This document shows positions 1-10,700 of a DNA stretch of 64,000 bases, one piece after another (the stretch's first letter is position 1; each line of letters starts with the position of its first letter). The stretch covers positions 62,603,127 through 62,667,126 of the forward strand of contig NC_067495.1 of assembly GCF_947179515.1 (NCBI RefSeq), written 5' to 3'. The DNA is from Apodemus sylvaticus (lineage: Eukaryota; Chordata; Mammalia; Rodentia; Muridae). Under the pieces are notes generated by a model. It was not told the origin of the DNA. It saw only the letters and a list, made by a program, of their open reading frames with translations, and did not search any database. A program made the translations under genes and the position numbers.

Positions 1-996
1 TGGGAAACTCTACACCCTGGTGCTCACAGACCCGGATGCTCCGAGCAGGAAGGACCCCAAATTCAGGGAGTGGCACCACTTCCTGGTGGTCAACATGAAG
101 GGCAACGACACTAGCAGTGGCACTGTCCTCTCGGATTATGTGGGCTCCGGGCCTCCCAGTGGCACAGGTCTGCACCACCATGTCTGGCTGGTGTATGAGC
201 AGGAACAGGCGCTGAGCTGTGACGAACCCATCCTCAGCAAGAGGTCTGGAAGACAACCGCGCCAAGTTCAAGGTGGAGACCTTCCGCAAGAAGTACAACC
301 TGGGGGCCCCGGTGGCAGGCACGTGCTACCAGGCCAGGTGGGACGACTACATGCCCAAGCTATACGAGCAGCTGGAAGGGAAGTAGGGGTGCCGGGCCCG
401 CAGTCGGGGGCCTCCCCCAGTAGTTAGGTTGTGGAAAGCATATTGTTTCTCCCATCCTTCCCTCCCTCTAACAGGGAGTTCTCAGCTGTGCTAGGATAGA
501 GGTTTAGGGCGTCTTCCTACTCGCTGCCTGCCCTGTCGACTCCAGTCACATCCAAGTTTATGATTGGATTTGGTTTCCATCTGGAGAGGTGTCTGAAGTT
601 CTGGTGGGGTCATTCTATCGTTGATTTAAAAAGAGTAACTCTGAAAAAGAAAACATTCTGCCAGGATCAGGTCCACAGAGGAGAGTCAGGGCTGGTATTG
701 TCTGTAAGCGGGCAAACAGGAAACTTTCCAGTAGCAGACATAGCGGCATCTTTACGGGTGTGGTGGGCTTTTAGGGTCCTGTCCCCCAGCTGAGACAACC
801 CTAGACTCCCATCTCAGCTGAGCCCTGTCAGGCCAGGTGGCTGTGTAGGTATTGATGTCCCTCTAAAGAACAGTGCTGCTGTGGAGAGACCCTGTTGAGC
901 CCCTTGCTTCTCTGAGGGGTGAGCAAGTCCCTGGAGTTGCCGAGTGTGTTAGTCTTCATCACATACAAATGAAAGGCATTGCATTCAGAAAAAAAA
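1..996 (+). pseudogene. Pebp1-ps: Processed pseudogene of Pebp1 (phosphatidylethanolamine-binding protein 1 / RKIP)
   Basis: The reading frame from base 2 gives the PEBP1 core, including the conserved DPDAPSR and REWHHFLVVNMKG motifs, with no intron, so this is a reverse-transcribed mRNA copy entering from the left edge. One extra A near 250-251 shifts the frame; the C-terminal part (KFKVETFRKKYN to the LEGK end) continues in the next frame to a stop at 384-386. The rest, to about 988, reads as a GC-rich 3' UTR. It finishes with a damaged polyadenylation signal (AATGAAA at 968) and an eight-base A-run at 989-996, the expected poly(A) scar. The parent protein is a cytosolic lipid-binding inhibitor of Raf-1 signalling. 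This copy is frameshifted, so no function is expected. Confidence 0.9.
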
Positions 997-1204
997 TAAC
1001 TCCAAAGACCAAATGATAGATACAATCCATTTATACTTTAATCAGGCAATTAGGTTCCCTAGCTACCCCAATCCCATAAAAACGAAGCCACCTTTCCCTA
1101 AATGCCTTCACTCAATCCAAAAAGGTCACTCTTACCCTATTCCTAATTTGAATATCTGTACTCACCAAACTATGATGAAGAAATATTACCCAGTAAAGAA
1201 GTGT

Positions 1205-1718
1205 TACAGCTGGGTGGTGGTGGCACACACCTTTAAACCCAGCACTAAGGAGTCAGAGGCAGATGCAGAGATGCAGAGATGCAGAGAGGCAGAGAGGCAG
1301 AGAGGCAGAGAGGCAGAGAGGCAGAGAGGCAGAGAGGCAGAGAGGCAGAGAGGCAGAGGCAGAGGCAGAGAGGCAGAGAGGCAGAGAGGCAGAGAGGCAG
1401 AGGCAGAGAGGCAGAGGGAGAGGCAGAGAGGCAGAGGCAGAGAGGCAGAGAAGCAGAGGGAGAGGCAGAGGGAGAGGCAGAGAGGCAGAGGGAGAGGCAG
1501 AGAGGCAGAGGCAGAGAGGCAGAGGCAGAGAGGCAGAGGCAGAGAGGCAGAGGCAGAGAGGCAGAGAAGCAGAGGGAGAGGCAGAGGGAGAGGCAGAGAG
1601 GCAGAGAGGCAAACACAGAGAGGCAAAGAGGCAAATCTCTTAGTTCAAGGACAGCATGGTCTATAGAGTGAGTTCCAGGACAGCTAGGGATACACGGAGA
1701 AACCCTGTCTTGAAAAAC
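1205..1718 (+). repeat. B1 SINE split by a hexanucleotide expansion
   Basis: Bases 1207-1256 are the 5' part of a B1 (GGTGGTGGCACACACCTTTAA-type) and 1645-1716 are its 3' part (tctatagagtgagttcc to aaaccctgtctt). The B1 middle, normally one or two copies of GAGGCAGAGGCAG, has grown to about 390 bp between them. Confidence 0.85.
1254..1642 (+). repeat. (GGCAGA)n / (GGCAGAGA)n expansion inside the B1
   Basis: Roughly 390 bp made of GAGGCAGA, GGCAGA and GGGAGAGGCAGA variants in mixed order. Long open frames on both strands here (Arg/Glu/Gln-rich forward, Leu/Ser/Cys-rich reverse) are artefacts of a repeat without stop codons. Confidence 0.92.
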
Positions 1719-1739
1719 AAAAGAACAAATAAACAAAAA

Positions 1740-2411
1740 GTGTTAGAAAATTGTTGGCCTGGTAATCTAAATTTGATTCCTTCTAGTATGAAACCACAGG
1801 AGTATGCCATACTTTAACATCTACATTGGGACTCAGGGTTTGCTGGACCTATTCTTCATCCCCACCACAATACCTTTCTGTCATCTACTCAAATCCTCCC
1901 TGGTGTTTGGCTCTTCCTCTTTTTCCTAGATTGCTAAAGAAGGGAAAGTACTAGCCCTCTTATATGGGGGCACTTCTGGCCATGGGAACAAAACTGAGGC
2001 TCATGATCTGCACTTCCCAATCTTCTATCCCAGTTCTCACCCCTACTTACCAAACTTTTCATTATACTGCGACTCTCTCTTAGATGACTCACTCACACCT
2101 TGCCTAACTCAACACAATGTCAAATTTGAAATTTTCTTCTATATTAAGTTTTAGGCAGTGAGTCCCTGACTAGATTCTTGTTAATCTGGCCCACCCATGT
2201 CCTGAGGGATCTACTTTAAAATAATGCAATTATGCCCTTGGACATATATGTACACAAAGGCTTGGAATGATTATTGCAGCTATTATATCTGCCACAGTCA
2301 TTGTTGCAATGCTGCCACACAGCAGTGACCCTATTCAAACTGCAATAACTATAAATCCCTATCTTTAAATTCCTGTTAATGAATTACAAAAACACACCCA
2401 TACTGATTATC
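1740..2411 (+). other. AT-rich unassigned stretch, possibly decayed retroviral env
   Basis: No intact gene. Around 2255-2360 one frame shows a short hydrophobic alanine/isoleucine-rich run followed by a histidine-serine-serine motif, loosely like the fusion-peptide region of betaretrovirus-like env. It is broken by a stop and cut off by the LTR starting near 2412. This is only a suggestion. Confidence 0.25.
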
Positions 2412-2822
2412 TTAATAGGATTTCTATTGCTGTGGAGAGACACCACCAAGGCAACTCTTATAAAGGAAACACTTTAATTAAGGCTGGCTTACAGTTCAGA
2501 GATTTAGTCCATTACCATCATGGTGGGAGCATGGCAGCATGCAGGCAGCAATATGACAGAGAGCATAGAGAGAGTGACAGTGGGCCTGGCTTGCTTGTGC
2601 TTCTAAAACCTTAAAGCCTCCCTCCACCAATGACATACTTCCTCCAACAAGGCCACACCTACTCCAACAAGGCCACATCCACTCCAACAAGGCCACACCC
2701 ACTCCAACAAGGCCACACCCACCTCAACAAGGCCACACCTACTCCAACAAGGCCACACCTCCCAATATTACCACTCCTTGTGAGCCTGTGGGGGCCATTT
2801 CAATCAAACTACCATACTGAAC
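2412..2822 (-). mobile_element. MaLR LTR, ORR1-like, antisense
   Basis: Starts with the diagnostic ttctattgctgtggagagac, then gcaactcttataaagg and the accaacaaggccacac blocks typical of rodent ORR1-type LTRs in reverse orientation. Related copies are at 30090-30420, 53965-54850 and, in the other orientation, 21660-22050. Unlike them it holds six copies of a 20-bp unit. Exact subfamily is not certain. Confidence 0.7.
2642..2761 (+). repeat. 20-bp tandem array, six copies, inside the LTR
   Basis: Unit ctccaacaaggccacaccta begins at 2642, 2662, 2682, 2702, 2722 and 2742 with single-base variants. The related LTR at 30350-30390 has two copies and the one at 54758-54780 has one, so this is a local expansion. 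Confidence 0.93.
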
Positions 2823-2842
2823 AATAAATCTTTATGAGAGCG

Positions 2843-3000
2843 CTGAGTGTGGTGGCCTACAGCTTTAATTACAGCACTCAGGAGGCAGAGACAGGTGGAT
2901 CTCTGTAAGTTTGGGGCCAGCCTGGTCTACATATTGAATTCCAAGAGAGCCAAAATAAATAGATTTATTTAACACCCTGTCTAAACAAACAAACAAACAA
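2843..3000 (+). repeat. B1 SINE with (AAAC)n tail
   Basis: Recognisable B1 body (gctgagtgtggtggcc, caggaggcagagacagg, ggccagcctggtctac) with a short AT-rich interruption near 2950-2970 and an aaacaaacaaac tail. Confidence 0.8.
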
Positions 3001-3182
3001 CAACAGCAACAAAACCTTTAAAATATAAGATGCCCTTAAATCTGCTGTCTTGTGGCGTAGACAATATCAAGTAGTTCTTAAGCTCCACAAGCAGCTTCAA
3101 TGTTAAAAGGTTTTCATTGTATGTGTGCCACACTCTTCCTTCCATGTTAACTATACTGAAAGATAGGATAACATCTATAAAG

Positions 3183-3347
3183 AAGGAAGGAAGGAAACTC
3201 CTCTTAGTCACAGTCTAAATAAAACAATATAAGAACAAAAAGTGTGTACTGAAAGCAGCAAGAGAGAAATACCAAACCACACATAAATAGGGACCCATCA
3301 GAATAACAATATATTATTCAACTGAAATTTCAAAATCCAGGGATGGC
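3183..3347 (+). repeat. Left arm of an inverted duplication
   Basis: This ~160-bp arm is the near-perfect reverse complement of 3934-4096. I see only a few differences: one transition near 3218, a 2-bp indel near 3245, and changes near 3304-3308. The sequence resembles an L1-derived fragment. It ends in three GGAA units where the other arm has an expanded array. Confidence 0.9.
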
Positions 3348-3526
3348 ATCTATAAAACACCTTGGAATGGAGTTCAGTTCTCCTTTAGAATGAGGCATTT
3401 ATGTCTTAAATAAACACACTTCTCTCTAAACTAGAAAACTCATACAAACACAAAATGCATCATTATCCAGACGAATGAACTAATTGACTCAACCGTTCTA
3501 ATTGGTTTTGTTGTTGTTGCTTTGTT

Positions 3527-3595
3527 TTGTCTTTCCAGATCGGATTTATCTGTGTAGCCATGGCTGTCCTGGGACTTATGCTGGATGTTGTCCTT
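3527..3595 (-). repeat. B1 fragment, antisense
   Basis: The stretch tctgtgtagccatggctgtcctggg matches the 3' half of B1 in reverse orientation. It abuts a plus-strand B1 fragment. Confidence 0.6.
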
Positions 3596-3596
3596 T

Positions 3597-3735
3597 AGGC
3601 TGGTGTGGTAGCCCATGCAGAGGCAGAGACAGAGGCAGAGGCAGAGGCAGAGGCAGAGGCAGAGGCAGAGGCAGAGGCAGAGGCAGAGGCAGAGGCAGAG
3701 GCAGAGGCAGAGGCAGAGGCAGGTGGAAGTTCTAT
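3597..3735 (+). repeat. B1 fragment with near-pure (AGAGGC)n
   Basis: B1 5' end (gctggtgtggtagcccatgc) jumps directly into about 105 bp of near-perfect AGAGGC repeats (3618-3722), then gcaggtggaa, the next B1 block. The array gives Arg-Gly or Gln-Arg frames that are not genes. Confidence 0.85.
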
Positions 3736-3933
3736 CATGCCTTGTTCAATTGTTCAAAAGGACCACTTGGAATGAAGTGATGCTACCCTATAGTATACCA
3801 TAACTTGTCTAACTCTTCATCAGTGAGCATGCTTTCTTTTTAATAAAACATAAAGAGAGGAGATATCTTTGCTGGGCATAGTAGTCTGTTTTGGCAGTTG
3901 CTATTATTTAGAAATTGAAATACATTTGTCCAA

Positions 3934-4096
3934 GCCATCCTGGCTTTTGAAATTTCAGTTGAATAATATATTATCATTCTGATGGGTCCCTATTTATGTG
4001 TGGTTTGGTATTTCTCTCTTGCTGCTTTCAATACACTTTTTGTTCTTATATTGTTTTACTTAGACTGTGACTAAGAGGAGTTTCCTTCCTTCCTTC
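3934..4096 (-). repeat. Right arm of the inverted duplication
   Basis: Reverse complement of 3183-3347 at roughly 95% identity, about 590 bp from it. Similarity stops at the GCCATCC/GGATGGC edge on the inner side and at the CCTT array on the outer side. Confidence 0.9.
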
Positions 4097-4160
4097 CTTC
4101 CTTCCTTCCTTCCTTCCTTCCTTCCTTCCTTCCTTCCTTCCTTCCTTCCTTCTTTCCTTC
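4079..4160 (+). repeat. (TTCC)n microsatellite
   Basis: About 18 tetranucleotide units at the outer edge of the right inverted arm. The matching position in the left arm has three units. Confidence 0.95.
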
Positions 4161-4234
4161 TCTCATGCATTACATCCTGATTGACCACAGTTTCCTCTCC
4201 TTCTACTCTTCTGTATCTGCCCTCCCCTTCCCTT

Positions 4235-5150
4235 TTCTCTTTCTAAAAAATGAGGAGGCCTCCCAGGAGTATCAACCAAACACTGCATAACAAGATACAA
4301 TAGGACTAGGCACAAACCCTCATATCAAGGCTGGATGAAGCAACCTAGTAGGAGGAAAAGGTCCCAAGAACAGGCAAAAGAGTCAGAGACACCACCACTC
4401 CCACTGTTAGGTGTTACACAAGGACATCAAGTTGCACAACTATAACATATAGGCAGATGATCTAGCTTAGACTCATGCAGCCTCCCTGATTGTCACTTCA
4501 GTCTCTGTGAGCTCCTATGAGCGTAGTTGATTCTGTGGGCTGTGTTCTCCAGGTGTCCTCAGCCTCTCTTGCTCCTATAATCCTTCCTTTCCCCTGCCTG
4601 CCCCTCTTCTATGCAGTTCCCGGAGCTCCACCTAATGTTGGACTGTGATGAAGCCTTTTTGATCATGGTTGGGCTAGTCATTAATCTATGTGTATAGCAG
4701 AATATAATCAGGAATCATTTTATAGATATTTCTTTACCAATCATCTTTGTTTCCATTCAGGCAGTGTCAGGCATGGTTTCCCTCTCCTGGCGTTGGCCTC
4801 AAATTGGACCATTGGTTGGTCACTCTCACAAGTTCTGTACCACCGTTATCCAGCACATCTTGTAGGCAGGACAAATTGTAGGTTGAAGGTTTTGTGGTTG
4901 GGTTGGTGTTCCATCTCACCACCAGAAGCCTTGCCTGGTTACTGAAAATGGCCAGTTTGGGCTCCATATTGCCCACTACAGTTGTCTTCACTTGGATCAG
5001 CCTCATAGATTTCAGGGAGTTTCTACTACATTCAGTTTCCATATTGTTCCCAAAACACCCCCCAGAGGGGACACCTTGGCCCACTTTCCACATGTGTCTG
5101 ATCCCTCTCACTTTCAGTGTGGTCAACCTACCTGGCTGCCCTTTAGCTTA
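4235..5150 (-). mobile_element. L1-related fragment, antisense
   Basis: Blocks such as tcccaggagtatcaaccaaa, gttgattctgtgggctgtg, gtagcagaatataatcagg and tggttggtcactctcacaag are a familiar murine dispersed repeat that I assign to old L1 3' sequence in reverse. The part near 4800-4890 recurs at 43680-43780. No open frame of L1 proteins is kept. Confidence 0.55.
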
Positions 5151-5319
5151 AGATGCACCTGGTACCCATGAGAGCTCCTGCTTCATAGACGAGGCACCAA
5201 CCAGCCAATCATAAGAAGCCTATACATCATTCCTTCCTCAACACACGGTTTTTAATCTGTATATGTATGCATTTTTATGGTCATACTTGTGAGGGGCTAG
5301 ACATCAGTGTATGGTGTCT

Positions 5320-5475
5320 TTCTTTATTGCTTCCCTTTGGTTTTGATATAGGGTCTCTCCTTGAGCTCAGAGCTCACTAATTAGCTAGACTGGCTGGTAG
5401 TTAGCTCTGGAAATTGGGCTTTCTCTGCCTGCCCTTACCTCGGTTCTAGAATTACAGATGTGAGCCACCAGGGGA
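5320..5475 (-). repeat. B4/B1-like SINE, antisense
   Basis: Shows gatatagggtctctcc, ctagactggctgg and attacagatgtgagccacca, the reversed layout of a B1-related SINE. Heavily diverged. Confidence 0.55.
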
Positions 5476-5479
5476 TCCA

Positions 5480-6455
5480 GAGTCAGGTCCCCAAGTTTGT
5501 AAGGTGAGAACTTTATTAACACAATTGTCCCAGGATAAGACTTCTGAGATGTCTTCATTCCAGAGAAGGATCAAGAGCCAACTCTGGCAATTCCAATCCT
5601 TTGATAGCCCTCACTTTCCCCCAGCGAGTTTGCTAATTTCCACTTTCTTCTACTCCATGCTCAATGATTACGGCCTCAAAATGGGTCCTAATGATTTGGG
5701 TCTTCCCCTAGGGTCCAAAAATGGGTCATAATGATACTCTAATATAGTATAGTATGTCTTGGAGAATAGGGCTTGAAGGACTATTCTAGTGAACATCAAC
5801 TTTGCCTTGTATGCATTTGATCCATTAGAGGCTAGGGCCCCACCCTACTGCTGTCACTCCCTGAGTCAGACCTTTCTTCCTCAAGGGTAATCACATGTCA
5901 TCCACAGATTTACAAGCACACACAGCTGGACCAGGTGATAGGCTCAACAGCCCTGAGAAATGAACAGCCTCTTGTGAGTGGGAATTGATAGAAACCACAC
6001 CTGCTTGACCTCACTCACTGCCTCTGAGTTTCCAAGCCTTGCCTGGTTCTGGGACCTGGATCAAGGTACAAAAACCTCCCAACCATCTGTGATGGTAACT
6101 TCAGAACATGGGGCTCAGGTAGAGGTCCTAAGACCTAAGGGGGAAGATCCGGGATATATAAGTATCATATTCTGGAAAACTTGTGCCATGCAGGAAGTTA
6201 AAAGCTGCATGTGGCTGCCATCCTTGCATGTGTGGATGCATCATCTTAGCAATCAATAAGAGCAAGAAAAAGGCAGTTGGCTGGTCAGGATGAGAGGATG
6301 TGGGGGCTCTGGTCCCTGACTCTCCCTTAAGCTGCTTGTGAACAATCCCTGCAGGTTGGCTCAGTGGAGCCACTTACAGACTCCTGCCCCAGGGGTGAAC
6401 AGGTGATGTTGTTTCCCCCCAACCCATTTCCCCACAGTGAGTTTCTGCAGCTTTG
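5480..6455. other. Unassigned repeat-like sequence before an L1 3' end
   Basis: No convincing gene. Short open frames are random. The stretch may be the upstream part of the L1 3' UTR that ends at 6936, or another LTR/L1 piece. I cannot name it. Confidence 0.3.
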
Positions 6456-6937
6456 TTGTGCTCTGCTGCCCAGCAAGGTGATGTTGGGCTCCACTCACAT
6501 AACGGAATGGATCAGGGACATAGCAGAGGATATGGAAACTATGCAGCAGCCCAAGGATAATGTGCAAGGTTTGGGTCCTCCCCTAGTGTGATGCTAGGAG
6601 AGATTGAGCCAGAAAGGATGGAATCCGGGGAAGGGATAAAGGGACAAAACCACCAACCAGAGTACATCCGGAGGGACCCACGGCTCCAGCTACATAGGCA
6701 GCAGAGGATGGCCTTGTTGGACATCAAAGGGAGGAGAGGCCCCTGGTCCTGTGAAGGCTTGCTGCCCCAGTGTAGGGGAATGCCAGGACAGGGAAGAGGG
6801 GGTGGGTGGGTGGCAGAACACCCTCATAGAAGCAGGGGAGGGGGGTTTTCATAGGGGAAGCAAGGGAAGGGGATAACATTTGAAATGTAAACAAAGAAAA
6901 TATACAATAAAAAGACACCCTATTTTAAAAAAAAACG
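6456..6937 (+). mobile_element. L1 3' UTR end, sense
   Basis: Contains murine L1 3' UTR blocks (ggccttgttggacatcaaaggg, ccccagtgtaggggaatgcc, G-rich tract near 6795-6846, catttgaaatgtaaacaaag, caataaaaag) and ends in an A-run at 6926-6934. Confidence 0.75.
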
Positions 6938-7425
6938 ATGGGTGTTAATGATACTCTAATGTCTGCTGAAATGATCCATAAGACACACTCCCCCTTAGTC
7001 CAAAGTAAGGGCTCAGAAGTTTCTGTTGAATTCAAGGAACAGCAGGCAAAAACGGGTTCTATGAGTGTCCCAGAGAAGGACAGCAGTCAGGGGAGGGACA
7101 GTGTAGAAGGGTGGAAATGCTGGGTGGGCCAGGCTCCCCTCACAGAACCCAAACCCAGTGCAGAGGGGTAAACGTGAGTGCAAGGCACCTGCTCAGAAGC
7201 CGAAGTGCTTAGCTCAGGTTACCCTTAGGGGTACTGTTCTTAAAGGGAAAGGAACAGCTTGCCATTCTGTTCTGAACCCCAGCTTCCCGTGGGAAGGGTT
7301 GGGTGGGAAGACAGGGGGACGGAAGGGAGCTGATGGGACTTTCGGGGAGTGGGGGGGGGGTCTAGAAAAGAGGAAATCATTTGAAATGTAAATAAAAATA
7401 TATCGCATTAAAAAAAAGAAAAAAG
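6938..7425 (+). mobile_element. Second L1-type 3' end, sense
   Basis: Ends with a G-run (7349-7360), catttgaaatgtaaataaaaat and an A-rich tail near 7408-7437, the same 3' signature as the element just before it. The upstream part is too diverged to place. Confidence 0.5.
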
Positions 7426-7687
7426 AAGAAAGAACAAAACACATGGAAACTACTTTTATGTGCAACATCTGTCACCAGGGGCACACGGGGCAAATCAGGG
7501 GGCATAAAGGTGGCTCTGGCTGTAGAATAAGGAAAAGGAATAAGCAGGCCACAGCTCTGGAACCCATGGGTGCTGATAGTGTCTCCTCTCCTTAAGGAAT
7601 TCTGGGTCCAGACTTTCAGGTAGAATACAGGTAGTCAGGCCAGAACCGGGTCCCGCGGGAAGGACTGTGGATAGCAGAACACTCACT

Positions 7688-7728
7688 TCAAAGATCCTGG
7701 AACCTTTTGTTGAGGGCCTTCATGACCG
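7688..7728 (-). CDS. CXorf49: CXorf49 orthologue, terminal coding exon 5
   Basis: Acceptor tacctctgtgtttcag|CGGTC, phase 1, giving (A)VMKALNKRFQDL and a TGA at 7690-7688. The ending FQDL is identical to the human C-terminus. A 3' UTR should follow towards 7450; no AATAAA is seen, only a CATAAA-like variant near 7455. Confidence 0.87.
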
Positions 7729-10700
7729 CTGAAACACAGAGGTACAAATGGGGATTCCAGACACAGACACACACACAGGATTCAACCACCCTTCCCACTT
7801 CTAACCACAGAGAATCCCTAAGCAACCATTCGCCCCCCAGCCCCTTTCTAAAAAGCTCTGGAATTGATGCCTCCACCCATTACTGAACTCCATGTGCTAA
7901 TGCCCTCTACAGGAGAACAGTGTGGGCCGGCAATTAACTTGGCAGACGGCGTGGGAGAGCAGACGCACACAGTTCCTGGTGCATGCCATAACAGTCAATG
8001 CACAGAGGCCTCGGGGTCTGACTTGCTTGGCATCGCCTCCCCGCAGGTAGGCTAGCCTTGCCTACGTCCTAGTACCCGAATACCTAGCTCCCTCTGCCCC
8101 TGCCCTCACCCATCCCTGCCGAAGGTCAGTCATACCTAGTTGTTTTCTCAGCCTCCATACTTCTTTCTCTAGCAAAGGACACTAGCCCAGAAGACAAAGG
8201 AGGGGGAAAAGATTAGCAATCAATGTCCTGGCCTCCTCTCTGCTCTGTTTACATTCTCCAGTCCTTATAGACCCCACCCCCCAGTCCTGTGGCAAGACTA
8301 TCTCGCAATCACGAGCAAAAAGGAGGTGGGGCAGGAGTGGCCACAGGAGCCAGGCTAGTTTCTGCACTCAGTTTATCATCTAGATGGGACTGTCATTTCT
8401 AGGAGCTAAGGAAACTTTACCTGCTGACATCCCAGTATCCCTGGGGCTTGATGCTGCTTCTCCCCAACAGGGAGTGGGAGGACCACAGGTGGATCTTGGT
8501 CACCTGAAAGAGAACATAGGATGCAGTGCCCAGGCCTGGGATCCAGGTGGGAAGGGTCTGGGGAGGTCTAAAATGAGGCAATATCACCCTCTGCTGGAAG
8601 CAACTTGTTATTTCTTGGTTCTTCAGCTCCACCTAGTTCTGGGTCTGCCTTCCCTGTTGGCCAGAGAAGGGGGCTCTCTGGGCCCTAGCAATTTGGCCCT
8701 GGGCTAGTGCTAGTAGGGCTACAGCCACAGCCAGGACCTGACAGGAGCCCAGCACCAGGAAAGGATTTGGGTGCTGAAAGTCAGCTTCTAGAGTTGAGTT
8801 GTCCCACTGTTTAAAGCCACACCACAATTGAGAACATGGCCTGCCTTCGCTCAGTCTCCTGTGGGCTCTCTGCCTAGAGAGGAAAGCCCAGAAACAAGGC
8901 TCCAAATCCCCAGTTATAGAACCTGAAGTTCCCCTCCTCTCCCCCACTTCTCTCAAACCCCAAAGACTCACCACAGGGTGCAGATGCTTTGGAGCTGGGG
9001 CTTCCCTGGTTCAGGGTCACAAGCTGGGAATTTGCTGGAACTTGAGGTGCTCTGGGGTTGGAGTCTCCACTGCTCATTTCTACACGATGCATGCACAGGG
9101 AAGGCTGCTCTGCCCTGTGTGGTGGAACCTCACACACACACACAAACGTATCACTGAGTATATGTTGTTGAGAGGGTGAGGGGAAAGTGGGGCAACAAAA
9201 TGGAGGCTTGGGAGGCTCAGCCCATCTGCACTTTCTGTCCTCAGTCGGCCTCAGGTCAGGAGGCAGAGCTCAGCCAGGAAGGAGCCCACAGACCCTGAAA
9301 AGGCTCAGGTCCCGGCCTGGCTTCCTTGGGGAGGAACCAGGGAGGAATCAGGAGGCCCTCAGGACTGACTGTGTGCTCAGGGTGTGCAGCCCACACTCTA
9401 AGGGCTCTCTGGACACAAAGCACCCAAACTGACAGCCAGGCCCATTTCCCACCCCAGACCTGGTTAGAGAGAGGAAATGCACAGGGAAGGGAACAGTAAC
9501 CGGCACCTGACCGAGGCTCCCTTGATATCCACCCTCACTTACTACTCCACACTGACATCCTAATCAGGACGAGTGTCCACTGACAACTTCCCAAGCCAAG
9601 GCGGGAGCAGGGGCAGCTGTGCTGGGGAGAGAAAGGGCAGGGTGATAAGAGGAAGGTTGGTCTACTTACTTGTGCATGGGCAATTTCCTTAACCTTGGAG
9701 GACTCTGATGTTGGAGTCATCCCTGTCGAATTCTTCATGGTGTCTTTACACACAGGGCCCCTGTCTCCTCTGGCCACTGGCAGGGTCTCCCTTGTATTCT
9801 TTGCTACTGCTCTCTTTCTGGATGTCCCATGTGTGGATTCAGTGGCTTCTAGAGGTGTTGCGGGCTGTTTCTTAGAACTCTCAAGTGTAGGGGCACAGGT
9901 TATTGGAGGAAAGGTTGCTACTTCCACAGGAGCTGCCTTGGGCCTCTGCCCCCACACTGGGACAGGTCTTCGCCCAGTGACTCTTGGAGTATCCTGTAGT
10001 GGTTTCTTCTCCTGGGCTGATTTCTTTTTGGGACTGGCCCTCCTCAGTGCACCTGCAGCAGCTCCTGGGTAACGAGGCCTACTCTGTTCCTTGCCTCTGA
10101 ACACAGATGCTTTTCTGTTAGAACAAGAGGCCCCTAGCTTTCCCATGCCCAAGATATGGCCCTTGGGAGCAGACATCTGCAGAGAGCCAGTCATATGATG
10201 AAAATTGCCCCTGAGTTGGACATTTCTTTTTCTGATTTTGTCTTCAGGAGCCATGGAATTGCCAGATATGATCTGTTCTCCATTCTTGAAGCAAATGGTC
10301 ACCCTCATCACTTGCATTTCACTATACTCATCTGATGATGAGTCAGGGTCAGACGGTGGCTCTTGGATATCCTCAGGGATTGTTTTCTTACTCTTGGTGA
10401 TTTTCTTTTTCTTTTTTGTCCTGCAGCCCCTGCCTTTGGGCCCCCGGCGGTGGACTGGGGCCACAGATGCCCGCTTTCCATCTCCCAACTTCTTGACCAG
10501 CCTGCTTCTTCTGCTGCAGTCTGCCTCTGGATCTGCCCAAGCAGTAGACTGTTGGGTGGCACAGCTTTTTGAGGATGAGTGGCTTCTAGCATCCTGGTTC
10601 GTTTGGTCGGTTTGCTGTTGCACTCTATCCTCAACCTTGTCACTGACAGGAGGCAAGCAATCCATTAGATCCCCTTTGTCTCCAGCTGGGGTGACAGAAT

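Noticed and set aside
1204..1736. Several overlapping long open frames on both strands (up to 217 codons)
   Set aside because: They follow from a stop-free hexanucleotide repeat inside a B1; composition is Arg/Glu/Gln or Leu/Ser/Cys only.
9540..9669. Alternative exon 2 of the CXorf49 orthologue after a 48-nt intron, or read-through to 9535
   Set aside because: The intron would be too short and no frame there aligns convincingly with the family. The exon at 8972-9128 fits phase and homology.
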